A DNA stretch of 64,000 bases from Colwellia polaris (GTDB lineage Bacteria; Pseudomonadota; Gammaproteobacteria; Enterobacterales; Alteromonadaceae), in NCBI RefSeq assembly GCF_002104515.1, contig NZ_NBOE01000003.1, forward strand, positions 186,001-250,000, written 5' to 3'. Below, one piece after another: positions 46,193 to 55,737 of this stretch (position 1 is its first letter; every line of letters starts with the position of its first letter). The position numbers and the translations under genes are program-made. The notes beneath the pieces are model-generated. The model saw only the letters and a list, made by a program, of their open reading frames with translations. It made no database searches and was not told the origin of the DNA.

Positions 46193-48193
46193 ATGAGCAG
46201 AAACCTGAGATTTCTCATTATTAAGCACCTTAGTTTACTCGTTGCTATCTGTGCTTTTACTTTACAAAGTAAAGAAATAAACCTCGCTAGTTTTGAGATG
46301 GAGCCTTATGTTGGCTCTTATTTAGAGCAAGAAGGTGCAATAGCCGAAATCATCTCTTCAGCTTTTGCTGAGTCAAATATAACAATAAACATATCATATT
46401 TTCCTGCGGCAAGAGCTAAATCAGCCAGACAAAAAGGAAACTATCTGGGTGTTTTTCCTGTTTTAAATAACACGGTATCTTCCAATTATTTTAAGCTTTC
46501 AGATCCATTACCGGGTATTCAATTGAAGTTGTTGAAGAAAAAAAGTACGGATTTTACTCAGTCTTTCGACTCAAAAAAGATTGGCGTGCTACGAGGTACC
46601 TTTATAAAAGTGGCCAAACCTAAGTTTAAAAATGCCATATTTATAGAAGCAAATAGTCATGAGCAACTATTAAAAATGTTAGAAATTGGCCGGCTGGATT
46701 ATGTTTTTATAGATAAATATACCGCTTCTGACTTAATGGTAAATAAGCTGCCATACTTAATTGGTGAATTGGATTTTATCTCTGAAAATAGTGACTATTT
46801 AAGCTTTCATTTAGCTTTTTATAATAATCGACCCGATATAGAAAAAGTATTAACAGCATTTAATCAAGGTTTAAAGAAAATTAGAGAATCCGGGGAAGTA
46901 GATAACATTTTATACAAGCATGGTTTACTAGAGTTTCCTGATAAACAAGATAAAAAAACATTAAGAATAGCAACCGTTAACAATAAAGAACTCCTGCTAT
47001 TAAAAGAGTTATCTCAACTATACGAAGAACAACATCCTAACATTAAATTAGAGTGGCGAGTATTAGATGAATCGGTTTTACGCTTGCGTTTAATGAGTGA
47101 CTTAACCGGTACTGCTGGACAATTTGATGTTATGACCATAGGCGCATACGAAACTAAGCTTTGGGCAAAAAAAGGCTGGTTGCAACCTATAAAAAATCTA
47201 CCATTAGAGTATGACCTAGCGGATATAATTCCCCCAATACAAACGAGTTTGACATATAAAGATAGCCTTTATGCTCTACCATTTTATGCTGAAAGCTCGA
47301 TGACATACTATCGAAAAGACTTATTTAAAAGTGCAAAAATAAGTATGCCTAGTCAACCCACGTGGTCAGAAATTTTTACCTTAGCCAAGCGATTAAAGCA
47401 AAAAAATAACAATGTATACAGTATATGCTTACGTGGAAAGCCAGCTTGGGGCGAGAATGTTGCATTAATCACATCCATAGTTAACAGCTTTGGTGGCCAA
47501 TGGTTTAACCATGATTGGCAACCCCAATTAACCTCGAAAGAGTGGTACTCGGCTGTTTCATTCTACTTAGAGCTTATGCAGAAATATGGCCCTCCTAATG
47601 CAGACACTTTAGGATATAAAGAAATTCTTGACTTATTTTCTCAAGGAAAATGTGCAATTTGGGTTGATGCCACGGTAGCAGCCGGCACTTTATTTAATCC
47701 TAAATTGTCAACTGTATCTGATAAAGTAGGATATGCTAAAGCGCCGAAGCAGATTACTGATAAAGACTCGAGTTGGCTATGGATTTGGTCTTTAGCAATT
47801 CCCATTTCGTCAAACTCCTATAAAGAAGCTTTAGACTTTATTATGTGGGCATCTTCAAAAAATTACATAACAGAAATCGCCTTAAATAATGACTTGATCT
47901 CCATTCCACCAGGAACAAGACATTCAACCTATAATAATAAACACTACCATGATAAAGCCCCGTTTAGTGACTTTGTATTTAATGAAATAATGACCGCAAC
48001 CGCTCAAGCTGCAACGTTAAAAAACAGCCCTTATCAAGATATACAGTATGTTGGTATTGCAGAGTTTCCAGCAATAGGTAATTTTCTAGGCAAGAAAATA
48101 AGTAAGGTACTGTCAAATGAAAAAAACTTGATAGAAGCCTTGAGTGAAACGCAAGCATTCGCCGAAAAGCAAATGGAACAATCTAATAAATAA
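46193..48193 (+). CDS. Fusion of two periplasmic solute-binding domains, orphan of any ABC transporter
   Basis: A 666-residue exported protein with a signal peptide at about 1-26. Residues about 27-245 form a type-3 (amino-acid-like) binding domain (SFEMEPYVGSYLEQEGAIAEIISSAF ... GVLRGTFIK ... YVFIDKYTASDL). Residues about 256-660 form a MalE-type domain resembling the polyol-binding proteins SmoE/MtlE: LRIATVNNKELLLLKELSQLYEEQHPNIKLEW, GQFDVMTIGAYETKLWAKKGWLQP, YALPFYAESSMTYYRKDLF, NVYSICLRGKPAWGEN, GKCAIWVDATVAAGTLFNP and SSWLWIWSLAIP. No permease or ATPase gene is nearby and no lipobox or membrane anchor is visible, so it may serve sensing or delivery to another carrier. Confidence 0.8.
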   Translation: MSRNLRFLIIKHLSLLVAICAFTLQSKEINLASFEMEPYVGSYLEQEGAIAEIISSAFAESNITINISYFPAARAKSARQKGNYLGVFPVLNNTVSSNYFKLSDPLPGIQLKLLKKKSTDFTQSFDSKKIGVLRGTFIKVAKPKFKNAIFIEANSHEQLLKMLEIGRLDYVFIDKYTASDLMVNKLPYLIGELDFISENSDYLSFHLAFYNNRPDIEKVLTAFNQGLKKIRESGEVDNILYKHGLLEFPDKQDKKTLRIATVNNKELLLLKELSQLYEEQHPNIKLEWRVLDESVLRLRLMSDLTGTAGQFDVMTIGAYETKLWAKKGWLQPIKNLPLEYDLADIIPPIQTSLTYKDSLYALPFYAESSMTYYRKDLFKSAKISMPSQPTWSEIFTLAKRLKQKNNNVYSICLRGKPAWGENVALITSIVNSFGGQWFNHDWQPQLTSKEWYSAVSFYLELMQKYGPPNADTLGYKEILDLFSQGKCAIWVDATVAAGTLFNPKLSTVSDKVGYAKAPKQITDKDSSWLWIWSLAIPISSNSYKEALDFIMWASSKNYITEIALNNDLISIPPGTRHSTYNNKHYHDKAPFSDFVFNEIMTATAQAATLKNSPYQDIQYVGIAEFPAIGNFLGKKISKVLSNEKNLIEALSETQAFAEKQMEQSNK

Positions 48194-48282
48194 AGTTTGA
48201 AAGCGTTTCAGCCAATAATACTTATTTATACTGCACTGACGCTTACTAATTTACTATTTACATTCTTCGATTAAGAATGGCT

Positions 48283-50007
48283 TTAACGTAAAGAATGAAC
48301 GTTACTTTTATCTTGCTTTGCATTCGAGTCGCTTTTTTCTTGTATTTCACAAACCTTGTTTCGACCACTATTTTTTGCCTTATACAAGGCAATATCGGCA
48401 AGCTTTATTAAATCTTCAAATTTATGAGTTTCAATACTGGATTCAGCTACACCAAAACTTGCTGAAACAGTTAAAGGTTTAGTTTCAATAATAATGATCA
48501 TTTTTTCTATTTTTTTACGAATAACTTCTGCAAGAAGCATGGCTTCATACTTGCTAGTATTAGGTAAATAGATAATAAACTCTTCGCCTCCCCAGCGGGC
48601 TAGAACATCACTTTTTCTAATTTTATTTTTTAACGTCTGTGCAATCGCCTTAAGTACAGCATCGCCGGCCGCATGCCCATGGTCATCATTTACTTTTTTA
48701 AACCAATCGATATCTAACAAGATCAAAGCAGATATTTTCTTTTGTCTAATGCCTAAATGCCATTGTGACGAAGCTATGTTAGTAAATGCACGGCGATTAT
48801 ATAATTGTGTTAAGTAGTCCACTTGAGCATTAACTTCGGCAATAATCCGAGCTTTATCCATTCTTTTTAAATTGAAGGCTAAAGCTAATGCTAAAATATA
48901 CATCTCAATAAGCATACCTATCTCAATACTATGAAACAGCAAGGTGTTATAAGGTAAGTTTCCCTGTGTTATTGCCGCAGAAATAGCCGCCCCTCCAACG
49001 CCCATGAATGCAGCTGGAATAAAAAACTTAACCATTTCATGGCCATTCTTTAAGGCTAGAAAACCAAGAGATATAAAAATAATGATTAATAATGATGTAA
49101 GTGCCACACCAAATTTAACCGCCAATAATGGGTCACCATTAACAAACAGAGACAGTGATGAAACGGCTAAGCCTGCATACACTAAATTTTTCAACTTATT
49201 TACTTTGGGTAAATACACCTTTAACTTAAGAAACTCGAAACAAAAAGCAATCCCAAAAAGATTATAACAATGTAAAAAAACGATCATCGCCCACTTCTGA
49301 AAAATCACACTATCAGGCCATATAAACTTGAAACCGTGGCCGGTATAGGCGACATTTAAACTCAAAAAAGACAATAAATATAAAGAATAGAAAAAATAAC
49401 TCCTGTCTTTCAAACTGACAGAAAGTAAAACGTTATAAACCAGTAAAATGAAAAAAGCACCGTACAAAAAGCCATAAAAGTAGCTAGAAAGGTTTAAATC
49501 ACTTTGTATTTTTTCTGGAGAAGATAAGTAAAGGGGGATGAGTAACGGGTCTCTTGATTTAAAACGCATAAACACCTGAGTTGTGCCCGTTTTAAAGCGG
49601 TGTTGTAAAGACAACATGCGTGTTTTATTAACTCTTGCATTAAAGGGTAGCGCATCACCAAGAAAAACACTTTCTATAATTTCATTTTCATGGATAAAGT
49701 AAAAGTCTGCGTGATCTAACCATGCAGAGTCCAAATATAATATTTTTTCGATTGCTTTAATGGACGAATTTTTAATTAACAACGACGCCCAAATTACGTC
49801 GTTAGTAAAGCCAAAACTAACCTTACCATCACTGTTTTCAGTAAAGTTTCCTATCTTATATTGGTTTAATGCGTCTTTTAAAGACAAGCGCTCACCACTG
49901 TCTTGTAAAATAGCTAACTGTTGATTAATGAATAATTCATCGGAAACAGTAGATAATTCAAGAGGTTTACTATTAGCACAAAGACTAAAAAAGCAAAGAA
50001 ATAGCAA
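48283..50007 (-). CDS. Diguanylate cyclase with 7TMR-DISM sensor
   Basis: A 574-residue membrane protein. The periplasmic N-terminal part (about 20-150, with GERLSLKDALNQYKIGNF and FGFTNDVIWASLLIKN) is a DISM extracellular domain, often carbohydrate-binding; seven membrane helices follow (about 175-375), then a coiled linker and a GGDEF domain. The active loop GGEEF is at 473-477, with DIDWFKKVNDDHGHAAGD upstream and the inhibitory I-site RKSD (464-467), so it should make cyclic di-GMP and be product-inhibited. The first ATG-like start is a TTG; a CTG or ATT upstream would add NIRFIL and make a better signal peptide. It converges on the dual binding-protein gene. Confidence 0.9.
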   Translation of the reverse strand: MLFLCFFSLCANSKPLELSTVSDELFINQQLAILQDSGERLSLKDALNQYKIGNFTENSDGKVSFGFTNDVIWASLLIKNSSIKAIEKILYLDSAWLDHADFYFIHENEIIESVFLGDALPFNARVNKTRMLSLQHRFKTGTTQVFMRFKSRDPLLIPLYLSSPEKIQSDLNLSSYFYGFLYGAFFILLVYNVLLSVSLKDRSYFFYSLYLLSFLSLNVAYTGHGFKFIWPDSVIFQKWAMIVFLHCYNLFGIAFCFEFLKLKVYLPKVNKLKNLVYAGLAVSSLSLFVNGDPLLAVKFGVALTSLLIIIFISLGFLALKNGHEMVKFFIPAAFMGVGGAAISAAITQGNLPYNTLLFHSIEIGMLIEMYILALALAFNLKRMDKARIIAEVNAQVDYLTQLYNRRAFTNIASSQWHLGIRQKKISALILLDIDWFKKVNDDHGHAAGDAVLKAIAQTLKNKIRKSDVLARWGGEEFIIYLPNTSKYEAMLLAEVIRKKIEKMIIIIETKPLTVSASFGVAESSIETHKFEDLIKLADIALYKAKNSGRNKVCEIQEKSDSNAKQDKSNVHSLR

Positions 50008-50200
50008 TATAAAACGAATGTTCAGCTCTCAATATTTAAAGTAACTATAATAGCCTAGTATTGTGTACGGTTTTTGTCTATTAAGAATGTCATCAAACTG
50101 TCACAAAAGTATTACGGCCAGTTAAATGAATAGTTAAGTATTAGCTTAGCCTATTAAAGTTAATAGCAGCAATATCTATAGTACACATAAAGTACGAACG

Positions 50201-52189
50201 CTAATGTGGTTTAAGTTGTTTATCTTGATAGGCTTTATGTAATTGCTTTAATGCTGCAATTTTATTTTTAATCGAAAGAGCTTCATCACAATCACGCACT
50301 TTTAACGCAATTTGATGCGTTGCAATACATTCAACGTCAAAATCAACCTGTGGGCCACGCTGAATATATGAATCAATTGACAGAAAAGGTTTATGTGCAA
50401 CAAGTGACAGCTCTTTAGCATCAGAAATTAATGTGTAGCCAGAAATTCCGGTTGTGTCACGATAAGCTTTTGCAAAGCCGCCATCAATAACAAGTAGTTT
50501 ACCTTCAGCTTTAATTGGGCTTTCGCCTTTTTTAACCTTAACCGGAACATGCCCGTTAACAAGTCGACCACTCTCTGAAGAAATACCAAACTCGAGTAAT
50601 ATTTTTTCCGCTAAAGCTGGGTTGTTGCGCATATCATAGTAGGCATTGCGCCCTTCTGAATGTGTCGATTTATCGGCGATAAAATAACGCTCAAATGTCG
50701 CCATTCTCTGCTTACCAAATAATGGCGATTGTTCTCCACACCACAAATACCACATGGCATCTTCACCGTAAGATTTTTCAGCCGAACCTGGCGGTGAAAA
50801 ATAGCCTTGCCTTGCCAAGGTATCTACTCTGTCAACAAAGGCTTTACCTGCGTACTCTTCTCCTGCAACCTTAAATGATTTAAACGAACCATCATCATTC
50901 ATTGCGACACAACCATGTAATAATAGATTGTTATTACTGACATGATACATAGCACCATGGCTATAAAGAAAACGTATATGCTGTTGTAATTTATTACTTT
51001 GAAAAAATTGCTCTTTAAGCTGCTCAACAAGCTTTTGCTCAGCTTCAGTAAGGCTATAGGGTGCTTGAGCTGAAATGGTAGGAAAGTGATGCTCAATTAA
51101 CGGGTAAGTAATATTGTCGATATTTATTGTTCCGGCCTGGAGATCTATTTTGTCGAGTAACAAACGATCTTGCATTTGATATTGTGGCCGTCTTTTAACA
51201 ATTTGCCCTTCAAGTTTTAATTGAATTATTGCTATCGCTTTTTGCATTTGTGCTAGTAAACGACGCTCATGATCCGATATTGATTGATCCGCTGGCACTT
51301 TAGGCTGAAACCTTTCACAAGGGTCATCGCCATAAAGCTCTACAGCAAGGGCTGCAAGCGGCAGCAAATTAATGCCATAACCACTTTGAATGGTTTCAAG
51401 GTCGGTATAGCGCAATGCAATACGAATTGCGGTGGCCATACAGGCTTCACTACCTGCCGCTGCCCCCATCCATAGTATGTCATGGTTACCCCACTGTACA
51501 TCAACACTATGGTATTGCATGAGCAAATCCATAATATGATGAGCGCCGGGTCCGCGGTCGTAAATATCACCAATAACATGAAGTTTTGAAATCGCCAATT
51601 GCTGAATTAATTCAGCAAGAGCAACAATAAAAGTTTTAGTTTGGCCTGAAGCTATCACACTATCGATGATATGTGGGTTAAGCGGGTTCAACGCCTTAGT
51701 AGGGCTTTCTATAGTAGAATCAGCTGGAGCAGAATCAGCTTGAGTATGAAATAATAACGTTTCAATTTCTGCTTTAAAAGCACTTGATATTAATGATTGA
51801 ACTTTGGCGCGAGTATAACCTTGGCTATAGCTGCGACAAATACTAACCAAGTTCAAAAGTGACTGAGCTGAGCAAAGTGCCTCTTGGTTTATAGCGTCGT
51901 CTTTAAACGAAAGCACTTGCTCTGGGTAACATATCAATGCCGTTAGCTGGTGTTGTTCAAGTGCAGTTAATTGCTTGCTGAATAATTGCTTAATTACCTC
52001 GGCGATTGAACCAGAGCCATTTTTAATAACATGACAAAATGATTCAAATTCACCGTGTAAATCAGAAACAAAATGTTCTGTGCCTTTGGGTAATTCCAGT
52101 TCGTTTTCAAGTGCTTTAATCGCATTACTGACAGCAGTAATTGAAGGATATTCTTCAGCGAGTAATTCCAGCTCTATTTCTTTATTCAC
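50201..52189 (-). CDS. fbp: Fructose-1,6-bisphosphatase, class III
   Basis: A 662-residue enzyme of the Bacillus-type class III family with a calcineurin-like metallophosphatase core: VSDLHGEFESF, IGDIYDRGPGAHHIMDLL, VQWGNHDILWMGAAAGSEA, LYSHGAMY and NGHVPVKVKKGESPI. It removes the 1-phosphate of fructose-1,6-bisphosphate in gluconeogenesis. This class is typical of Firmicutes and Bacteroidetes and is less usual in gammaproteobacteria, which mostly have class I or II enzymes. It follows the class II aldolase gene by 72 bp on the same strand, making a compact gluconeogenic pair. Confidence 0.93.
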   Translation of the reverse strand: MNKEIELELLAEEYPSITAVSNAIKALENELELPKGTEHFVSDLHGEFESFCHVIKNGSGSIAEVIKQLFSKQLTALEQHQLTALICYPEQVLSFKDDAINQEALCSAQSLLNLVSICRSYSQGYTRAKVQSLISSAFKAEIETLLFHTQADSAPADSTIESPTKALNPLNPHIIDSVIASGQTKTFIVALAELIQQLAISKLHVIGDIYDRGPGAHHIMDLLMQYHSVDVQWGNHDILWMGAAAGSEACMATAIRIALRYTDLETIQSGYGINLLPLAALAVELYGDDPCERFQPKVPADQSISDHERRLLAQMQKAIAIIQLKLEGQIVKRRPQYQMQDRLLLDKIDLQAGTINIDNITYPLIEHHFPTISAQAPYSLTEAEQKLVEQLKEQFFQSNKLQQHIRFLYSHGAMYHVSNNNLLLHGCVAMNDDGSFKSFKVAGEEYAGKAFVDRVDTLARQGYFSPPGSAEKSYGEDAMWYLWCGEQSPLFGKQRMATFERYFIADKSTHSEGRNAYYDMRNNPALAEKILLEFGISSESGRLVNGHVPVKVKKGESPIKAEGKLLVIDGGFAKAYRDTTGISGYTLISDAKELSLVAHKPFLSIDSYIQRGPQVDFDVECIATHQIALKVRDCDEALSIKNKIAALKQLHKAYQDKQLKPH

Positions 52190-52261
52190 TTTAAAATACC
52201 AACTTAATTTGCTTTCTATAACTTAATGTACGGATTAAAACTTGCTAAAACTGATACTAAC

Positions 52262-53341
52262 TTAACCTAATGAATTGATATTATTTAAGTCTTTACAGAT
52301 CAACGTTAATCGTTCTTTAAAAGATTGTTCGGCATGTCTGAGCCAAACTCTTGGGTCATAATTGCCTTTATTAGGCTTATGTTCGCCATCAGGGTTACCA
52401 ATTTGGCTTTGTAAAAAAGCGTGTTTTTGCACTGAGTATTCTCTTACGCCATTCCAGAACGCCCACTGTAAATCAGTGTCGACATTCATTTTTATTACTC
52501 CGTAACCTATCGCTTCTTTAATATCTTCAGCACTCGAGCCTGAGCCGCCATGAAAAACAAAATCTACCGGTTGCTCTGCTGTGGCAAACTTTTGCTGAAT
52601 ATACTGTTGTGAATCTTTTAAAATTGTTGGACGTAATTCAACGTTTCCTGGGCTATAAACACCATGAACGTTGCCAAAAGCTGCCGCTACAGTAAAGCGA
52701 TTACTTACCTGTCCAAGCTCTTGGTAAGCGTAAGCGACTTCTTCAGGTTGGGTATATAAACGTGAACTATCTACATCAGAATGATCTACACCGTCTTCTT
52801 CACCACCAGTGATACCGAGTTCAATTTCTAAAGTCATGCCCATACGGTTCATGCGCTCAAGATAACGTTTACAAGTTTCTATATTTTCTTCGAGCGGCTC
52901 TTCAGATAAATCAATCATGTGCGATGAAAACAGGGGTTTACCGTGCTGTTTAAAATAAGCTTCGCCGGCATCAAGCAAACCATCTATCCAAGGTAGCCAC
53001 TTTCTTGCCGCGTGATCGGTGTGGGTCATTACTCGAGCACCATAAACAGGAGCTAAATCATGTACATGCTTAGCACCCGCAACCGCACCAGCAATAGAAG
53101 CACGTAAGTTATCGTTGTTTAAGCCTTTACCAGCATAAAAAGCCGCACCACTACCGGAAAATTGAATAATAGCTGGAGAGTTAATTTCGCTAGCGGTTTC
53201 TAACACAGCATTAATCGTATTACTGCCAGTTACATTTACTGCTGGTAAAGCAAAAGCATTAGTTTTTGCATAAGCTAAAAGCTGCTGAACTTCATCGCCG
53301 GTAATTACACCTGGGGCAATATTGTTTTTTATTGATGTCAT
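52262..53341 (-). CDS. fbaA: Fructose-bisphosphate aldolase, class II
   Basis: A 359-residue zinc aldolase, the same length as E. coli FbaA. Visible: NTINAVLETASEINSPAIIQFSGSGAAF, THTDHAARKWLPWIDGLLDAG with metal His, HGVYSPGNVELRP and FVFHGGSGSSAEDIKEAIGYGVIKMNVDTDLQWA. It joins triose phosphates to fructose-1,6-bisphosphate and reverse. The start was set at ATG 53341 because ACGGAG lies eight bases ahead and the N-terminus MTSIKNNIAPGVITGDEV aligns with the family; an ATG 24 bases upstream is the alternative. Co-oriented with fbp. Confidence 0.95.
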   Translation of the reverse strand: MTSIKNNIAPGVITGDEVQQLLAYAKTNAFALPAVNVTGSNTINAVLETASEINSPAIIQFSGSGAAFYAGKGLNNDNLRASIAGAVAGAKHVHDLAPVYGARVMTHTDHAARKWLPWIDGLLDAGEAYFKQHGKPLFSSHMIDLSEEPLEENIETCKRYLERMNRMGMTLEIELGITGGEEDGVDHSDVDSSRLYTQPEEVAYAYQELGQVSNRFTVAAAFGNVHGVYSPGNVELRPTILKDSQQYIQQKFATAEQPVDFVFHGGSGSSAEDIKEAIGYGVIKMNVDTDLQWAFWNGVREYSVQKHAFLQSQIGNPDGEHKPNKGNYDPRVWLRHAEQSFKERLTLICKDLNNINSLG

Positions 53342-53553
53342 GTTATTAACTCCGTTAGTTGACATTATGCTTTATATCCATTGTATGTATTTTAGCGCTT
53401 CTATTGTATAACTATTGTAGATTTGATTCTTTATTTACGAGAATTAAATTAGGTTAATTCCAAATTAACTCTGTAAGTACTATCACAATTAGTTGATAAA
53501 GCGGTATTACTCAAAATAGACAAATTCTCAATCAAGATAACATTTATACATTG

Positions 53554-53629
53554 GTTACATTTGCATTACAATCCTACATTACAAATCTATATTACCAAAA
53601 GGCATTACAGCCACCAATAATTTGGTAAT
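53554..53629. repeat. Periodic TTAC array with inverted repeat upstream of fbaA
   Basis: TTAC occurs at 53555, 53566, 53579, 53592 and 53605: spacings 11, 13, 13 and 13 bp, four of the five within ATTAC. The fourth is part of ATTACCAAA (53591-53599), whose exact reverse complement TTTGGTAAT lies at 53621-53629. The arrangement resembles a multi-site operator for fbaA. Confidence 0.4.
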
Positions 53630-54110
53630 ACAAAAATATTTTTTTGTTACTTTAATTCCTTCAACAAAAAATAATTAACTTCCCCCGATAAAAACAGAAA
53701 AACTTTAATCAATAGATACAGTAACTAAAATACAATAAGGTTGAATAAAATGAAATAAAGCCAAAAATATCACAGATAAAATCTAGCTATTAAATGGTAG
53801 CTAACTATAGATATTGGTAATAACAATATAGCAAATTAATATAGTAACTTTCTTAATATAATTTGTATCTTAATAAAATACGTGGCGACTATGTTGGTAA
53901 CACGAATTAGCTTACATTATTTCTAAGTTATAAAATAATACTTACTTTTTTACGTTACAAAATCAAACATGTCCAAAGAGTCAGTATTATTTATCTTATT
54001 ATTTCTCAGATACTTTTTTAGTTTTAAACTATCTAGAATACTGTATTTAACCTAAATAGACGCTAGATAATTCGAGTTTACTCATTAATGACACATTTTC
54101 AATTTAAACT

Positions 54111-54152
54111 TCTAGACGTCTAGATTGACACGAGCTTTAAACACCATATAAT
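54111..54152 (+). promoter_or_regulatory. Near-consensus promoter with abutting palindromic operator for nhaC
   Basis: A perfect 14-bp palindrome TCTAGACGTCTAGA (54111-54124) directly abuts TTGACA (54125-54130), followed by a 16-bp spacer and TATAAT (54147-54152). Further CTAGA words lie at 54033-54037 and 54063-54067. A regulator bound at the palindrome would touch the -35 element. Confidence 0.75.
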
Positions 54153-54230
54153 ACAATCCAACATAGACATTTCTTGAGAAAAAGTTATTGTTTACTTTGA
54201 CTAAAAATAATAACGAAAAAGACCAGATTA

Positions 54231-55580
54231 ATGACCGATAAGAATTTACCAACATCGACTTCCAATCGATTAAAAGAAACTAGTTCACCGCAAAGTTTAA
54301 AAAGCCTACTTCCTTTTGGCGTTTTTCTGGCGATATTTTTAGGTACTGGTATCGTACTTTCACTACAAGGCGCAGAGTTTGCTTTTTACCAACTTCCCGC
54401 AAGTATCGCTATTATTCCAGCTATTTTACTTGCTATTTACATGGGTAAAGAAACAGTTAACGAGAAAATAAGCCAATTTATAGCAGGAGCTGGTCACCAA
54501 AACATTATCACCATGTGTATTATTTATCTGCTCGCTGGCGCTTTTGCATCTGTTGCTAAAGCCACTGGTAGTGTTGATGCTAGCGTGCAATTGGGCTTGT
54601 CGGTATTTCCTGACTACTTTCTATTACCAGGCTTATTCTTAGTTTCGGCATTTTTAGCTACGGCGATGGGAACCTCTATGGGGACAATTGCAGCGATTGC
54701 GCCAATTGCTTTAGGGTTTGTTGAGTCTGCCGATGTTGATGCTAGCTTGATTGCTGGCTGTATAATATCAGGTGCTATTTTTGGTGATAACTTATCTATA
54801 ATTTCTGACACTACAATAGCCTCGACTCGCAGTCAGGGCGCACAAATGAAAGATAAATTTAAGGTAAACTTTAAATTTGCTGTTCCCGCGGCACTTATTT
54901 GTTTAGCAATACTTGCTGCAAATGGCGTTACGATTAACCACGAAGCTAGCCAAGAACTCGATGTTTTAGGCTTCTTACCTTATATCGTTATTTTAGCCTT
55001 AGCCCTGTCAGGCATGAATGTATTTATGGTGCTTATTATAGGTATTGTTTTAGCAGCGTTTATTGGCATGTTTAACAATGATTACCAACTAGCAACTTGG
55101 GTCAGTGATATCAATAAAGGCTTTGCTAGCATGCAAGATATCTTTATCTTGTCATTATTTATTGGCGGTTTAAGCGAGTTAATTAAGCGCCAAGGCGGAT
55201 TAGGTGCCCTTACATCGAGTATTGAACGCTTAACAAATAAGGTTAGTCCAAATAATAAAAAGCGTGCTTCAGGTATTGGTATTGGCGCATTAGCATTTTG
55301 TTGTAACTTTTTCACCGCAAATAATACAGTTTCTATTATTATTACCGGTGACACCGCAAAAAACTTAGCAAAAGATGGCGAACTTAGCCCTGCTCATTCT
55401 GCCAGTTTATTAGATATTTTTGCTTGTATAAACCAAGGGTTACTTCCTTATGGCGCACAAGCCTTATTACTTGGCGCGACGTTAAAAATATCCCCTGTAG
55501 AAGTAGTGGCAAATGCCTATTACCCGATGATTTTGTTTTTTGTCGCTTGCTTTGCTTTTTGGCGAATTACTAAAAAGTAA
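54231..55580 (+). CDS. NhaC-family Na+/H+ antiporter
   Basis: A 449-residue inner-membrane protein with about 11 helices of the NhaC/antiporter superfamily: ATAMGTSMGTIAAIAPIALG, GAIFGDNLSIISDTTIASTRSQGAQMKDKF and FTANNTVSIIITGDTAKNLA. It should exchange sodium (or another cation or an organic acid pair) for protons across the membrane, as marine bacteria need. The hydrophilic N-terminus (1-26) is not a signal peptide. It has its own strong promoter and a shared terminator downstream. Confidence 0.85.
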   Translation: MTDKNLPTSTSNRLKETSSPQSLKSLLPFGVFLAIFLGTGIVLSLQGAEFAFYQLPASIAIIPAILLAIYMGKETVNEKISQFIAGAGHQNIITMCIIYLLAGAFASVAKATGSVDASVQLGLSVFPDYFLLPGLFLVSAFLATAMGTSMGTIAAIAPIALGFVESADVDASLIAGCIISGAIFGDNLSIISDTTIASTRSQGAQMKDKFKVNFKFAVPAALICLAILAANGVTINHEASQELDVLGFLPYIVILALALSGMNVFMVLIIGIVLAAFIGMFNNDYQLATWVSDINKGFASMQDIFILSLFIGGLSELIKRQGGLGALTSSIERLTNKVSPNNKKRASGIGIGALAFCCNFFTANNTVSIIITGDTAKNLAKDGELSPAHSASLLDIFACINQGLLPYGAQALLLGATLKISPVEVVANAYYPMILFFVACFAFWRITKK

Positions 55581-55682
55581 AAGCCGTTGGATTAAATAAT
55601 TGAGTTACTTTCGCTAAGTAAAATAAGCAACTTATTAATCAAATTAGCAAAATAATATTCCCTTTACTGTCCCAAAATACCA

Positions 55683-55706
55683 AAAAAGCCCGAACGTTCG
55701 GGCTTT
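55683..55706. terminator. Bidirectional terminator between nhaC and the M48 protease gene
   Basis: Perfect stem AAAGCCCGAA / TTCGGGCTTT with A-run before and T5 after, lying between convergent genes. Confidence 0.9.
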
Positions 55707-55737
55707 TTGTTATTCAGTTAATTGCTTTCAAATAAGA

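Larger units (their letters stand above)
53342..54230. other. Very long AT-rich divergent regulatory region
   Basis: About 890 bp between fbaA (-) and nhaC (+). It contains a periodic TTAC array and inverted repeat (53554-53629), scattered CTAGA words near 54032 and 54063, and a palindrome with a near-consensus promoter (54111-54152). No gene is seen. Confidence 0.6.
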
